NCBI RefSeq assembly: GCF_030719295.1 | Contig: NZ_CP120997.1 | Location: 5,529,501-5,593,500 of the forward strand | Length of the DNA stretch: 64,000 bases | Direction of reading: 5' to 3' | Source of the DNA: Streptomyces sp. Mut1 | GTDB lineage: Bacteria > Actinomycetota > Actinomycetes > Streptomycetales > Streptomycetaceae | Shown here: positions 1 through 8,056 of the stretch, piece after piece | How positions within the stretch are numbered: the stretch's first letter is position 1 | How the letters are laid out: each line of letters starts with the position of its first letter | The notes under the pieces: model-generated | Database searches by the model: none | Told to the model about the DNA's origin: nothing | The model's input: the letters and a program-made list of their open reading frames with translations, nothing else | Made by a program: the position numbers and the translations under genes

Positions 1-1766
1 CGCCCGAGCACGTCAACGGCTCACGCTCCCTCGTGCCCGCCTCCGACGTGTTCTGCCTGGGCGCGGTGCTGGCGTTCGCGGCGACGGGCCGGGGGCCGTT
101 CGACGACTCGGACATGGCGGCCGTCATCTACCGGATCTCCCGGGGCGAGGCCGAACTCTCCGGCGTACCGGACGGGTTGAGGGACGTGATCGAGTCCTGC
201 CTGCGCAGCGACCCCGCGGCCAGGCCCACCCCCCGGCGGCTGGCGGACCTGCTCCTGCCGGACGGCCCGGCTCCCGGCGCCTTCCCCTGGACCGACGCGG
301 TGCGCGGTCAGCTCGCCGCCCACGCGGCGGCGGCCGACGCCTGCGCGCGGGCGTCGGCACCCGCGTATCCGCCCCACCGGCCGGCGTACGCCCCGACGCC
401 CGCCGTGCCCGTGCGGGTGCCGGGCGAGCGCCCCGGCAGCAGGTCGCTGTGGACCGGGCTCGCGGCGGCGGCCGCGGTGGTGTGCCTCGCCCTGGTGGCG
501 GTGCTGCTGCCGGGGCTCCTCGACCGGGGCGACGAGAAGAACGACGCCGGCGCGTCCGGCGGCCGGCGGTCGGCCGCATCCGCCACGGACGCGGCCGGAG
601 TCCGGTCCGGGGCCGCCGTCTTCCCGGGCGCGGACCCCGGCCGTACCGGCGACTTCGGGGCGGCCGCCGCCGATGTCTCCACCCGGCCGAAGGACTGGAA
701 GGCGTGGCACACCCAGGTCGCCGACGGCCCGGTGGAGTGCGCGCTCGCGGGCGCCTCCCTGGTGTGCGCCGACGCGCGCCGGATCACCGCGCTGGACGCG
801 GCGGACGGCAAGCGGCGCTGGCGTGGCCCGCAGACGACGGCCGGGTCCGCGCCTGCCTCCGTGGGCGCCGTACTCGACACCACCGTCTACGCCTTCGAGG
901 GCAACGCCCTGGTGGCGCGCGACCTGTCCGACGGCAAGGAGCAATGGCGCGAACGGCTTCCGGCCGGCACCCGGGTGGCCGACTCCGCGCAGTCCGGCGA
1001 CGTCCTCTACTACGCCGTGAAGGCCACCGGCTCCGGCACCGGCCGGCTGATCGCCCAGCGGCTGACCGGCCAGCACGCGCAGGCGTGGGACACGGCCTGG
1101 CAGGAGCCGGCGGACGAGGCCGAACTGCTCTTCGCCGACGGCCGTCTCGTCGCGGTCGGTGCGGCCGTCACCGTCCTGAACAGCGCGGACGGCGCACGCC
1201 AGCCGGGTGTGCCGGCGGGCGGCCTCACCTGCCGTACACCGGTCCTGAAGGGGACGCAGCTGCTCTGTTCGGGCTCCGACGGCCTGACGGTCGTGAACGT
1301 GACGGACCCGGACAGGCGCCGCACCGAAGCCCCCGGCGTGGACATCGCCTACCGCCCCACGGTCTCGCGGGACGGCATCGTCGTGGCGAGCAGCACGAGC
1401 CAGGTGTACGCGTTCGGCCTGGCCGACGGGCAGCTGCGCTGGGTGACGTGCGACTGCGGGGACGGGCTGGAGACGGAGGGCGTGCCGTTCGTCGTCGGTG
1501 ACCACGCCGTCGTCGTGGAGGGATACGGGCCCGGAGCCATCCCGCTGAACGCCGAGGGCACTCCGCGGCCCACGAGCCCCGGGCTGATCAAGGACTGGCC
1601 GGGCGAGCCCGGAGACCCGCTCGACCCGGCGTCCGTCTCGGTCATCGCCGCGGGCGACGCGCTGTTCATGAGCTTCGAGGACGGGACGGTCGGTCCTCTC
1701 CGCCTACGCTCCCTGACGACCCGGGCCGGCGCTCAGTCGTCGTCCCGGTCGTCCCCGTCGTCGTAG
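1..1766 (+). CDS. Ser/Thr protein kinase with extracellular PQQ-repeat domain (5' partial)
   Basis: The reading frame is open at the left edge (first full codon at 3). It begins with a Pro-Glu pair and a SDVFCLG block, which match kinase subdomains VIII and IX, so the ATP site and catalytic loop lie outside the window. After the end of the kinase fold comes a Pro-rich linker, one membrane span (about nt 444-523), then roughly 400 residues with beta-propeller PQQ-like repeats such as ITALDAADGKRRW, LVARDLSDGKEQW and VYAFGLADGQLRW. The layout is that of a Pkn-type receptor kinase: cytoplasmic kinase, one span, extracellular propeller. What the propeller binds is unknown. The last 34 nt overlap the convergent PepSY gene, and the Ser/Arg-rich kinase tail is antisense to the Asp-rich tail of the PepSY protein. 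Confidence 0.88.
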   Translation, partial: PEHVNGSRSLVPASDVFCLGAVLAFAATGRGPFDDSDMAAVIYRISRGEAELSGVPDGLRDVIESCLRSDPAARPTPRRLADLLLPDGPAPGAFPWTDAVRGQLAAHAAAADACARASAPAYPPHRPAYAPTPAVPVRVPGERPGSRSLWTGLAAAAAVVCLALVAVLLPGLLDRGDEKNDAGASGGRRSAASATDAAGVRSGAAVFPGADPGRTGDFGAAAADVSTRPKDWKAWHTQVADGPVECALAGASLVCADARRITALDAADGKRRWRGPQTTAGSAPASVGAVLDTTVYAFEGNALVARDLSDGKEQWRERLPAGTRVADSAQSGDVLYYAVKATGSGTGRLIAQRLTGQHAQAWDTAWQEPADEAELLFADGRLVAVGAAVTVLNSADGARQPGVPAGGLTCRTPVLKGTQLLCSGSDGLTVVNVTDPDRRRTEAPGVDIAYRPTVSRDGIVVASSTSQVYAFGLADGQLRWVTCDCGDGLETEGVPFVVGDHAVVVEGYGPGAIPLNAEGTPRPTSPGLIKDWPGEPGDPLDPASVSVIAAGDALFMSFEDGTVGPLRLRSLTTRAGAQSSSRSSPSS

Positions 1767-2317
1767 CCGTCCGCCGTGACGCCACCCGTCCTCGCGTCCA
1801 CGTTCAGCTCGTGCTCCCTGCCGTCCTTGCCGCGCACGTCCACCTCCCAGTGCGCCGCGCCGCCGCGCCCGCCCTCCAGCTCCACCGACGTCACCGTGCC
1901 GGGGGCCGACTTCAGCGCGGTGGCCACCGCCTCGTCCAGCGTGACGGAGGTCTTCCGGGGCGCGCGCCGGTCGCCGTCGTCGTCGTGGTCGATGTGCTTG
2001 CCGAGCACCTTGCCGTTGCCCGCGTCCACCGTCACGTCGTGCCACGCCCGGTCGGAGCCGTACACATCGAGCTCCCAGACGAGCCCGCCGTTCTCGTGGT
2101 CGAGTTCCGCCTCGGTCACCGTCCCCGGGACGGCCCGCAGACCGGCCGCGACCGCGTCGCCGACCGTGACCCGGGCGGTGACACCGCTCGCGGCGCGGCC
2201 GCTGCGGCCGCCGTCGTCGTCGTGGCCGTCCCCGTCGGTGAGGGCGACCGCCGTGGCGGCCGTGCCGCCGGCGAGCACGGCCGCGGCGACGGCGGCGATG
2301 ACGATCTTGCGCTTCAT
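1733..2317 (-). CDS. Exported PepSY-domain protein with Asp-rich tail
   Basis: The 194-residue product has an N-terminal signal or anchor (MKRKIVIAAVAAAVLAGG) followed by two PepSY repeats, about residues 50-115 and 120-185. Their starts are ARVTVGDAVAAGL and VTLDEAVATALK, and both contain the PGTVT turn typical of the fold. The tail is acidic (DDGDDRDDD). The ATG at 2317 is chosen because GGGAGGAA lies 6 nt upstream and the signal peptide begins there; a longer frame exists but runs through the promoter. PepSY domains are extracytoplasmic and often sit beside proteases or sensor kinases. The gene is divergent from an OmpR-type two-component pair, so it is a likely target or modulator of that pair. 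The substrate is unknown. Confidence 0.85.
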   Translation of the reverse strand: MKRKIVIAAVAAAVLAGGTAATAVALTDGDGHDDDGGRSGRAASGVTARVTVGDAVAAGLRAVPGTVTEAELDHENGGLVWELDVYGSDRAWHDVTVDAGNGKVLGKHIDHDDDGDRRAPRKTSVTLDEAVATALKSAPGTVTSVELEGGRGGAAHWEVDVRGKDGREHELNVDARTGGVTADGYDDGDDRDDD

Positions 2318-2408
2318 GAGGGTTCCTCCCGCATCGGATGTCGCTGGTCGGACGATGTCGCCGGCCGGATTCCTCCGGTGCGACGCGGTCCACACTGCCG
2401 GGGCGATG

Positions 2409-2445
2409 CTGAACGCAGCCTGAAGCCACCTGAAGCCGTCTTCAG
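2409..2445. promoter_or_regulatory. CTGAA direct-repeat operator between PepSY gene and response regulator
   Basis: Three CTGAA pentamers start at 2409, 2420 and 2430, one helical turn apart. An inverted TTCAG follows at 2441-2445. Helically phased direct repeats are the usual binding pattern of OmpR/PhoB-type regulators, and this stretch lies in the 151-bp gap between the two divergent genes. Autoregulation and co-control of the PepSY gene are inferred. Confidence 0.55.
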
Positions 2446-2468
2446 CTTCGGTTTGCGACGCTGTGCAC

Positions 2469-3128
2469 ATGCGCCTGTTGATCGTGGAGGACGAGAAGCG
2501 GCTGGCGATCTCCCTGGCCCGGGGGCTCACCGCCGAGGGGTTCGCCGTGGATGCCGTGCACGACGGGGCCGAGGGCCTGCACCGGGCCCTGGATGGCGCC
2601 TACGACCTCGTGATCCTCGACATCATGCTGCCCGGGATGAACGGCTACCGGGTGTGCGCCGCCCTGCGCGCCGCCGGTCACGAGGTGCCCGTCCTGATGC
2701 TGACCGCGAAGGACGGCGAGTACGACGAGGCGGAGGGGCTCGACACGGGCGCCGACGACTACCTGACCAAGCCGTTCAGCTACGTGGTGCTGGTCGCCCG
2801 GGTCCGCGCCCTGCTGCGCCGCCGGGGCGGCTCCGCGTCGCCGGTGATCACCGTCGGCGCCCTGCGGATGCACACCGCGGCCCGCCGCGTGCACCTCGGC
2901 GACGACGAGATCACCCTGACCGCCAAGGAGTTCGCCGTGCTCGAACAGCTCGCGCTGCGGGCCGGGAACGTGGTGAGCAAGGCGGAGATCCTGGAGCACG
3001 TCTGGGACTTCGCCTACGACGGCGACCCCAACATCGTCGAGGTGTACGTGAGCACCCTGCGCCGCAAGCTCGGCGCCGCCGCCATCCGCACGGTGCGCGG
3101 CGCCGGTTACCGGCTGGAGGCGCTGTGA
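2469..3128 (+). CDS. OmpR/PhoB-family response regulator
   Basis: The 219-residue protein has an N-terminal receiver domain with acidic pocket (VEDEKR), phosphoacceptor Asp in VILDIMLPG, the Thr of MLTAKDG and the Lys of LTKPFS. A C-terminal winged-helix DNA-binding domain follows (LTAKEFAVLEQLALRAG to VYVSTLRRKLG). The ATG at 2469 is preferred over a GTG two codons earlier because the receiver fold starts MRLLIVEDE; no strong ribosome binding site is visible. It overlaps the downstream kinase gene by GTGA, so the two are co-translated. Its probable binding site is the CTGAA repeat array upstream. Confidence 0.93.
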   Translation: MRLLIVEDEKRLAISLARGLTAEGFAVDAVHDGAEGLHRALDGAYDLVILDIMLPGMNGYRVCAALRAAGHEVPVLMLTAKDGEYDEAEGLDTGADDYLTKPFSYVVLVARVRALLRRRGGSASPVITVGALRMHTAARRVHLGDDEITLTAKEFAVLEQLALRAGNVVSKAEILEHVWDFAYDGDPNIVEVYVSTLRRKLGAAAIRTVRGAGYRLEAL

Positions 3129-4588
3129 GATCCGTACGGGCCAGGGCCGCGCTCGGCGCCACCGTCGTCGTCGCCCTCGCGCTGGGCGCCGCCGGGCTCG
3201 CCGTCCTGCTCGTCCTGCGCGCCAACCTCACCGACCAGGCGGGCCTCCAGGCCGAGGTCGTCGCCCGCGAGGTCGCCGGGCAGCTGGCCCTCGACGTGCC
3301 GTACGACAAGCTGGAGACGGGCGACGAGGAGGAGCACCCGGTCCAGGTGACCGACGAGGACGGGCGCGTGGTGGCCGTCTCCGAGGACCTGGAGGCGATC
3401 TCCGGCACCGGCACCGACCGGGTCACCCCGCAGCGCCTGCCCGCTCCTTCGGCCGCCGGGGACGAGGACGATGACCGGGACGACGGTGACGACCGCGACG
3501 ACGACCGCGACGACGATGACGACCCGGGCCGGGGCGAGGTCTCCACGGACGAGCCGGACTTCAGCAACGGCACCGCGACCGTGGACGGCGACCGCGCCGA
3601 CTACCGGTTCGCCTCGGTCGAGGCGACGGACTCGGCGGGCCGCACCCTGACCGTCCACGCGGGCGCCCCGCTCGCCGCCGAGCAGCGGGCCATGCGCAGC
3701 GTGCGCTCCGCGATGCTGGCCGGGCTGCCCGTCGTGCTCCTCGTGGTCGCCGCGGTGACCTGGCTGGTGACCCGGCGGGCGCTGCGCCCCGTCGAGGGCA
3801 TCCGCCGCGAGATGGCCGCGATCACCGCGTCGAAGGACCTGGGCAGAAGGGTCCCGGAGCCGGACTCCCGCGACGAGATCGCCCGCCTGGCCCGGACCAC
3901 CAATGAGACGCTCACCGCGCTCGAAGCCTCCGTCGACCGCCAGCGGCGCTTCGTCGCCGACGCCTCGCACGAGCTGCGCAGCCCGATCGCCTCGCTGCGC
4001 ACCCAGCTGGAGGTGGCCGCCGCCCATCCCGGACTGCTGGACCTGCCGGGCGCGGTCGCCGACACCGTACGGCTCCAGACGCTCGCCGCCGACCTGCTGC
4101 TGCTGGCCAGGCTCGACGCGGGGGAGGGGCCGGCGCGGACCCGGCTGGACCTCGGGGCCCTGATCCGCGAGGAGGTGTCCCAGCGCGGCGGCGACCGCGT
4201 CCCCGTCACGGTGGCCGTGCCGGAGTCCGGCGGTCCGGAGGTGACGGGTTCGCGCGGTCAACTGGCCCGCGTCGTCGGCAACCTCCTGGACAACGCCCAG
4301 CGCCACGCGGACCGTTCGGTGACCGTCGGCGTGCACCGGGAGGGCGGCGGCGTGGTCGTCGCGGTCACCGACGACGGTGCGGGGGTGCCGGATGCGGAAC
4401 GCGAGCGCGTCTTCGAACGGTTCGTACGCCTCGACGACGCCCGCACCCGCGACGAGGGAGGCGCGGGCCTGGGCCTCGCCATCGCCCGCGACGTGGCCGC
4501 CCGCCACGGCGGCCGGCTCACCGTCACCGATGCCCCGGAGGGCGGCGCCCGCTTCGAACTGTGGCTGCCGGGCACGGGATCGGGCTGA
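3125..4588 (+). CDS. Sensor histidine kinase with Asp-rich extracytoplasmic loop
   Basis: Start GTG at 3125 overlaps the regulator stop (GTGA). The 487-residue product has a membrane span at the N-terminus, an extracytoplasmic domain, a second span (about residues 200-220), HAMP, HisKA with the phosphorylated His in DASHELRSPI, and HATPase motifs (NLLDNAQRHA, DDGAGVPDAE, GGAGLGLAIARD). Residues 113-133 of the sensor domain are unusual: 16 Asp and one Glu among 21 residues, interrupted by Arg and Gly. With the acidic PepSY protein next door this suggests a cation or cationic-peptide sensor, in the manner of PhoQ-like acidic patches. That role is inference; the kinase assignment is firm. Confidence 0.92.
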   Translation: MRSVRARAALGATVVVALALGAAGLAVLLVLRANLTDQAGLQAEVVAREVAGQLALDVPYDKLETGDEEEHPVQVTDEDGRVVAVSEDLEAISGTGTDRVTPQRLPAPSAAGDEDDDRDDGDDRDDDRDDDDDPGRGEVSTDEPDFSNGTATVDGDRADYRFASVEATDSAGRTLTVHAGAPLAAEQRAMRSVRSAMLAGLPVVLLVVAAVTWLVTRRALRPVEGIRREMAAITASKDLGRRVPEPDSRDEIARLARTTNETLTALEASVDRQRRFVADASHELRSPIASLRTQLEVAAAHPGLLDLPGAVADTVRLQTLAADLLLLARLDAGEGPARTRLDLGALIREEVSQRGGDRVPVTVAVPESGGPEVTGSRGQLARVVGNLLDNAQRHADRSVTVGVHREGGGVVVAVTDDGAGVPDAERERVFERFVRLDDARTRDEGGAGLGLAIARDVAARHGGRLTVTDAPEGGARFELWLPGTGSG

Positions 4589-4643
4589 CATCGGTGAAGT
4601 CGTGGGCCGCCCGCGCCGGCTGACGCGTGCGGCCCGCCGGGCG

Positions 4644-4822
4644 CTAGGGCCTGTCTTCACACTGCCGTCGTTGCCCGAAGGGCGGCCGGGCGGCGTCAGG
4701 TGTGTGCTCTCGGTGTGCCGGCCCCAGGCCCCTGTACTGGACGTACCGGGGGCTGGGGCCGGTGCGGCGAGAGTGCGTGCATGGCGTCGCCCGGCAGACG
4801 GCAGTTTGAAGACAGGTCCTAG
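4644..4822. mobile_element. MITE-like palindromic element, long form, flanked by CTAG
   Basis: Terminal inverted repeats of about 22 bp (left from 4648, GGCCTGTCTTCA; right ending 4818, TGAAGACAGGTCC) are bounded on both sides by CTAG (4644-4647 and 4819-4822). A second nested palindrome (arms CTCTCG at 4707 and CGAGAG at 4768, with a CCGGCCCCAG core) fills the centre. No transposase is encoded. A short form of the same element occurs at 60008-60070. The right CTAG contains the stop codon of the MarR gene at 4819-5289. Mobilisation by an IS5-type transposase with CTAG target is inferred. Confidence 0.7.
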
Positions 4823-5289
4823 CCCCGCTGTCCCCGCAGGTGCTCGGCGACCGGGGCCAGGGCCGCGTGCAGCTCGGCCAGGGCGTCCGGGGTGAGCAGG
4901 TCCATGAAGTGTTTGCGGACCGAGGCGACGTGGTGGGGGGCCACCTTCCGCATCGTCTCCGCGCCCTCGTCGGTGAGCACCGCGAACAGGCCGCGGCGGT
5001 CCGACTCGCAGTGCTCCCGGCGGACCAGGCCCGCGCTCTCCATGCGGGTGATCTGATGCGAGAGCCGGCTCTTGGACTGGAGGGTGGCGCCCGCGAGGTC
5101 GCTCATCCGCATCCGCCGGTCCGGCGACTCCGAGAGGTTCACGAGGATCTCGTAGTCGTTGTTGGTCAGGCCGAACGGCTGGAGGTCCTTCTCCAGCTGG
5201 TGCATCAGCAGCCTGCTGACGTCCAGGTGGGTGCGCCAGGCGCACTGCTCGGCGTCGCTCAGCCAGCGGGTGGCCGTCTCGGTCTCCAT
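4819..5289 (-). CDS. MarR-family transcriptional regulator
   Basis: The 156-residue protein has the MarR winged-helix layout: an N-terminal dimerisation helix (DVSRLLMHQLEKDLQPFGLTN), recognition region (MRMSDLAGATLQSKSRLSHQITRME), wing (GLVRREHCESDRRGLFAVLTDEG) and C-terminal helices. The wing sequence ESDRRGLFAVLT is typical. It probably represses itself and a nearby or unlinked exporter or stress gene. The stop codon lies in the CTAG border of the palindromic element downstream, so the last codons may have been shaped by that insertion. The upstream AIM24 operon runs in the same direction with a 170-nt gap, so a shared transcript is possible but unproven. Confidence 0.9.
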   Translation of the reverse strand: METETATRWLSDAEQCAWRTHLDVSRLLMHQLEKDLQPFGLTNNDYEILVNLSESPDRRMRMSDLAGATLQSKSRLSHQITRMESAGLVRREHCESDRRGLFAVLTDEGAETMRKVAPHHVASVRKHFMDLLTPDALAELHAALAPVAEHLRGQRG

Positions 5290-5459
5290 GTATGGATTCT
5301 ACCTAAGAAGTTGAAAGCCGGACGAAGTGTGGGGGTGTGACACCCGGCACGGCATGGGCCGCGCCGGGGCGCAGACGTTCGATGTCACACTCCGCAGACT
5401 ACCGTTCACCAAACGAAGCGACGCCGGAGGTCCCGGGCCGCGGGGTCCACGGGCGAGGA

Positions 5460-6167
5460 TCAGTGTTGACCCCCGCCGCCCGGCACCCCGGGCTGCGGCG
5501 GCACCGCCCCCACCGGCTGATCCGCCATCAGTGCCTCCGACGACTGGAGCAGCACCGTACCCGCGCCCACGAACTCGAACTGGTGCTCCTCGCCGGACGC
5601 CCCGCCGATCCCCGTGAGCGCGCGCAGCCCCCCTATGACACCGGTCATGTAGCCGTGGTCGTAGTGGTGGCACGGCGAGGGGCAGTCCGCCCAGCCCACC
5701 AGCGCCTGCGGGTCGACCCGCAGCGGCGGCTCCATGAAGACCACCGGACCGTTGGAGGCGGCGACGAACTTCCCCGTACCGATCAGCGTCAGGAACCCCG
5801 GCACGATCGACTGCTTCAGCGCCAGCGACGGCTGGTAGGCCAGCAGGTTGCCGGAGCGGATCGTCAGGTTCCCGTCCTCCAGGTCGTAGGAGTTCACATC
5901 GAACGCCCGGTCCGCGAGCAGCATCTTGCCGCTGCCCTCGGCCACCACCCAGTCGCTCGCGTGCAGCGGCGAGTGGAAGCTCGACCGGACCAGCCGCTCG
6001 AAGCGGCCGTGCCCGATGCCGTCGAAGCCGATCTGCCCGTAGTAGGCGATCATCTTGCCCTTCTGGAGGAACCACTGGCTCCCCTTGAGCTCCACGCAGA
6101 AGGTGTACGAGTTGACGTTGTCGTCCGACGGCAGCGTCATCGGGTCGAAGACCACGGGGCCGTTCAC
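5460..6167 (-). CDS. AIM24-family protein, third of three tandem paralogues
   Basis: The 235-residue protein starts with GTG at 6167 in a GTGA overlap with the preceding gene. It carries the AIM24 (formerly DUF124) beta-barrel pattern: KGKMIAYYGQIGF, VAEGSGKMLLA, LTIRSGNLLAYQPSL, GLFxT-like VGAGTVLLQSS. Compared with its two neighbours it is longer, with a Cys/His-rich segment (CPSPCHHYDHGY) and a Gly/Pro-rich C-terminus. AIM24 proteins are widespread in bacteria without an agreed biochemical role; the mitochondrial relative affects inner-membrane organisation. No signal peptide or membrane span is visible, so it is presumably cytosolic or membrane-associated. Confidence 0.85.
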   Translation of the reverse strand: MNGPVVFDPMTLPSDDNVNSYTFCVELKGSQWFLQKGKMIAYYGQIGFDGIGHGRFERLVRSSFHSPLHASDWVVAEGSGKMLLADRAFDVNSYDLEDGNLTIRSGNLLAYQPSLALKQSIVPGFLTLIGTGKFVAASNGPVVFMEPPLRVDPQALVGWADCPSPCHHYDHGYMTGVIGGLRALTGIGGASGEEHQFEFVGAGTVLLQSSEALMADQPVGAVPPQPGVPGGGGQH

Positions 6168-6814
6168 AGCTTCTCCTCCGACGCCTGGACGTACACCGCA
6201 CCATTGCCGCTCAGCTCCAGCTGGAACCCCTCGCCCGAGCCGCGCCCCACCATCTCGCGCCAGCCGATCGCGGTCGAGAGCTTGTTGCGCACCTCGCCGT
6301 GGTGGGCGACGTACGCCTGCGGGTCCACGTGCACGTCACGCCCCGGGGCGATCGGCAGCTCGATGACCCCGCCGTGCGCCATCACCGCCACCGCGCCGTG
6401 CCCGGTGAGCGTCGTGGTGAACAGGCCCTGTCCGGTCACCTGCCCGCGCACCATGCCCATCACCCCGCCCTGCGAGCCCATGAACATCGTGCCCTGCTGG
6501 AGCGTCCCGTCGAAGGCGAGCAGCCGGTCCGCCTCCACGTACAGCGTGTCCCCGGACAGGTTGATCACCTGGATGTGATGGCCGCCGTGGCCGAACATCA
6601 CCGTGCCGTTCCCCTCGACCGTCATCAGCGGGGTCGCCTCGTTCGCCATCCGGCGGCCGATCATCGACATCATCCCGCCCTGGCCGCCCTGGATGTTCGG
6701 CGTGAACGCCACCTCGCCGCGGTAGGCGAGCATCGCCCCGCGCTGGCTGAACATCTTCTGGCCGGGGACCACCGTCGCCTCGACCATCTTCGAGTTGATC
6801 TCACGGAACGGCAT
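6164..6814 (-). CDS. AIM24-family protein, second of three tandem paralogues
   Basis: The 216-residue protein has the family signatures RGAMLAYRGEVAFTPN, GNGTVMFGHGGHHIQVINL, LYVEADRLLAFDGTL and GQGLFTTTLTGHGAVAVMAHG. It lies between the two paralogues: its ATG at 6814 shares one nucleotide with the stop of the first gene (TGATG), and its end overlaps the start of the third by 4 nt. The three are therefore translationally coupled, which argues for a fixed stoichiometry or a mixed complex. The biochemical function is unknown. Confidence 0.88.
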   Translation of the reverse strand: MPFREINSKMVEATVVPGQKMFSQRGAMLAYRGEVAFTPNIQGGQGGMMSMIGRRMANEATPLMTVEGNGTVMFGHGGHHIQVINLSGDTLYVEADRLLAFDGTLQQGTMFMGSQGGVMGMVRGQVTGQGLFTTTLTGHGAVAVMAHGGVIELPIAPGRDVHVDPQAYVAHHGEVRNKLSTAIGWREMVGRGSGEGFQLELSGNGAVYVQASEEKL

Positions 6815-7446
6815 CAGACGTTGCCCCCGATCGTGTTCCGCTCGCTGGGCTGCACGTAGACGAGTCCCTCGCCCTCGAAACGGATCTGGAACGACTCGCC
6901 CGAGCCCTCGCCCATGAACGTCCGGAAGTTCACCCCGGACTGGAAGTGCTGCTGGAGATTGCCCTGGTGGGCGATGTAGGCGCCCGGGTCGACGAACAGC
7001 GGGTACTGGGCGGAGACCCGCAGCACCACGGCCGTTCCGTCCGACATGATCGCCGCCTGCCCGGTGCCCTCGACGGTGGTGGTGAACAGGCCGTTGCCCG
7101 TCGCGCCGCCGCGCAGCCCGGTGAACGTGGTGCCCGTGCGCAGCCCCGCGTCGGTGCAGAGCAGATTGCTCGCCTCGACGTACAGCTTGTCGCCGTGCAG
7201 CGAGACGAGGTTGATCTCGCTCGCGCGGTCCGCGAAGTAGCAGGTGCCCTTCCCGGACACCTGCATCACCGCCATCGATTCGCCGGCCAGTCTGCGCGTC
7301 ACCATCCCGCGCAGCCCCTCACCGCCGCCCGTCATCTTCTTGAACGACATCTGGCCCTCGTAAGCGACCATGGAGCCGTTCTTCGCCTTGACGGCGTCGC
7401 CGTTCAGATCGACGGCGAGCGTCTTGCTCTCCTGGAGCCGGAACAT
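6814..7446 (-). CDS. AIM24-family protein, first of three tandem paralogues
   Basis: The 210-residue protein begins MFRLQESKTLAVDLNGD; this ATG is preferred because the AIM24 domain starts here and the longer upstream frame is low-complexity. Family features are KNGSMVAYEGQMSFKK, VSGKGTCYFADRASEINLV, LYVEASNLLCTDAGL and GNGLFTTTVEGTGQAAIMSDG. The ribosome site is weak (GGGTGG). It heads the three-gene AIM24 operon, transcribed leftward from the 259-nt gap shared with the divergent DUF3817 gene. No catalytic motif is visible. Confidence 0.86.
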   Translation of the reverse strand: MFRLQESKTLAVDLNGDAVKAKNGSMVAYEGQMSFKKMTGGGEGLRGMVTRRLAGESMAVMQVSGKGTCYFADRASEINLVSLHGDKLYVEASNLLCTDAGLRTGTTFTGLRGGATGNGLFTTTVEGTGQAAIMSDGTAVVLRVSAQYPLFVDPGAYIAHQGNLQQHFQSGVNFRTFMGEGSGESFQIRFEGEGLVYVQPSERNTIGGNV

Positions 7447-7705
7447 TGCCACCCGGCGAAAATAGCGGCACGCACTGCCGGCGGAACAGGGGCAGTGGTG
7501 CGCCGGACCGTCCCGGACCGCCCCTGATACGCATCCGGTACGGGACCCGGACGCAATCGGGACGTACTTCTTACGGGGGACGGGTTCCGCGCTCTCCCGG
7601 GTGCGGCCGCCCCCGCCGCCGGGCGGTCCGGGCCGCGATGTCACAATGGTGCCGCTTGTGCGTGCGTTCACAAGCCGTCACGACCCTCCCACCGAAGGTG
7701 CCCCC

Positions 7706-8056
7706 GTGGACATCAAGACCGCTACCGCCCTGCACCGGCTGCGCCTCATCTCGATTCCCGAGGCGCTGTCCTTCCCCGCGCTGATCCTCTTCGGCTCGGT
7801 GCTGAGCCGGATCTCCGACATCGACTTCCTGATGATGCCGCTCGGCATGCTGCACGGCGTGCTCTTCGTGATCTACGTCGTGGCCCTGCTGGACGTCTGG
7901 GCGAAGACCAAGTGGCCGCTCAAGCGGGTCGCCTTCTTCTTCCTGCTCTGCGTGCTGCCCTTCGGTGGCCTCTACGGCGACAAGGTGCTCAAGCGTTACG
8001 AGGCCGACAGCGTCATCGCCGCCCGCGCCCGCCGGGAAGGCACGGTCAGCGCATGA
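7706..8056 (+). CDS. DUF3817-family small integral membrane protein (copy 1)
   Basis: The 116-residue product has about three membrane spans ([55 protein letters not shown]). The DUF3817 hallmark is the G-x-LHG-V-L-F-x-x-Y motif before a KTKWPL turn. The GTG at 7706 is chosen because GAAGG lies about 8 nt upstream and the family N-terminus ([10 protein letters not shown]) begins there. It is coupled to the downstream MTH1187 gene by an ATGA overlap. A paralogue lies at 11599-11934. The role is unknown. Confidence 0.85.
   Translation: MDIKTATALHRLRLISIPEALSFPALILFGSVLSRISDIDFLMMPLGMLHGVLFVIYVVALLDVWAKTKWPLKRVAFFFLLCVLPFGGLYGDKVLKRYEADSVIAARARREGTVSA

Noticed and set aside
21..1505. 494-residue minus-strand frame opposite the kinase gene
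   Set aside because: Its composition (Arg/Gly/Ala/His-rich, no domain) is that of an antisense shadow in GC-rich DNA; the plus-strand frame has kinase and PQQ motifs.
1811..3124. N-terminal extension of the sensor kinase frame (total 925 residues)
   Set aside because: It runs antisense through the PepSY gene and out of frame through the response regulator. The GTG at 3125 in a GTGA overlap and the first membrane span define the real start.
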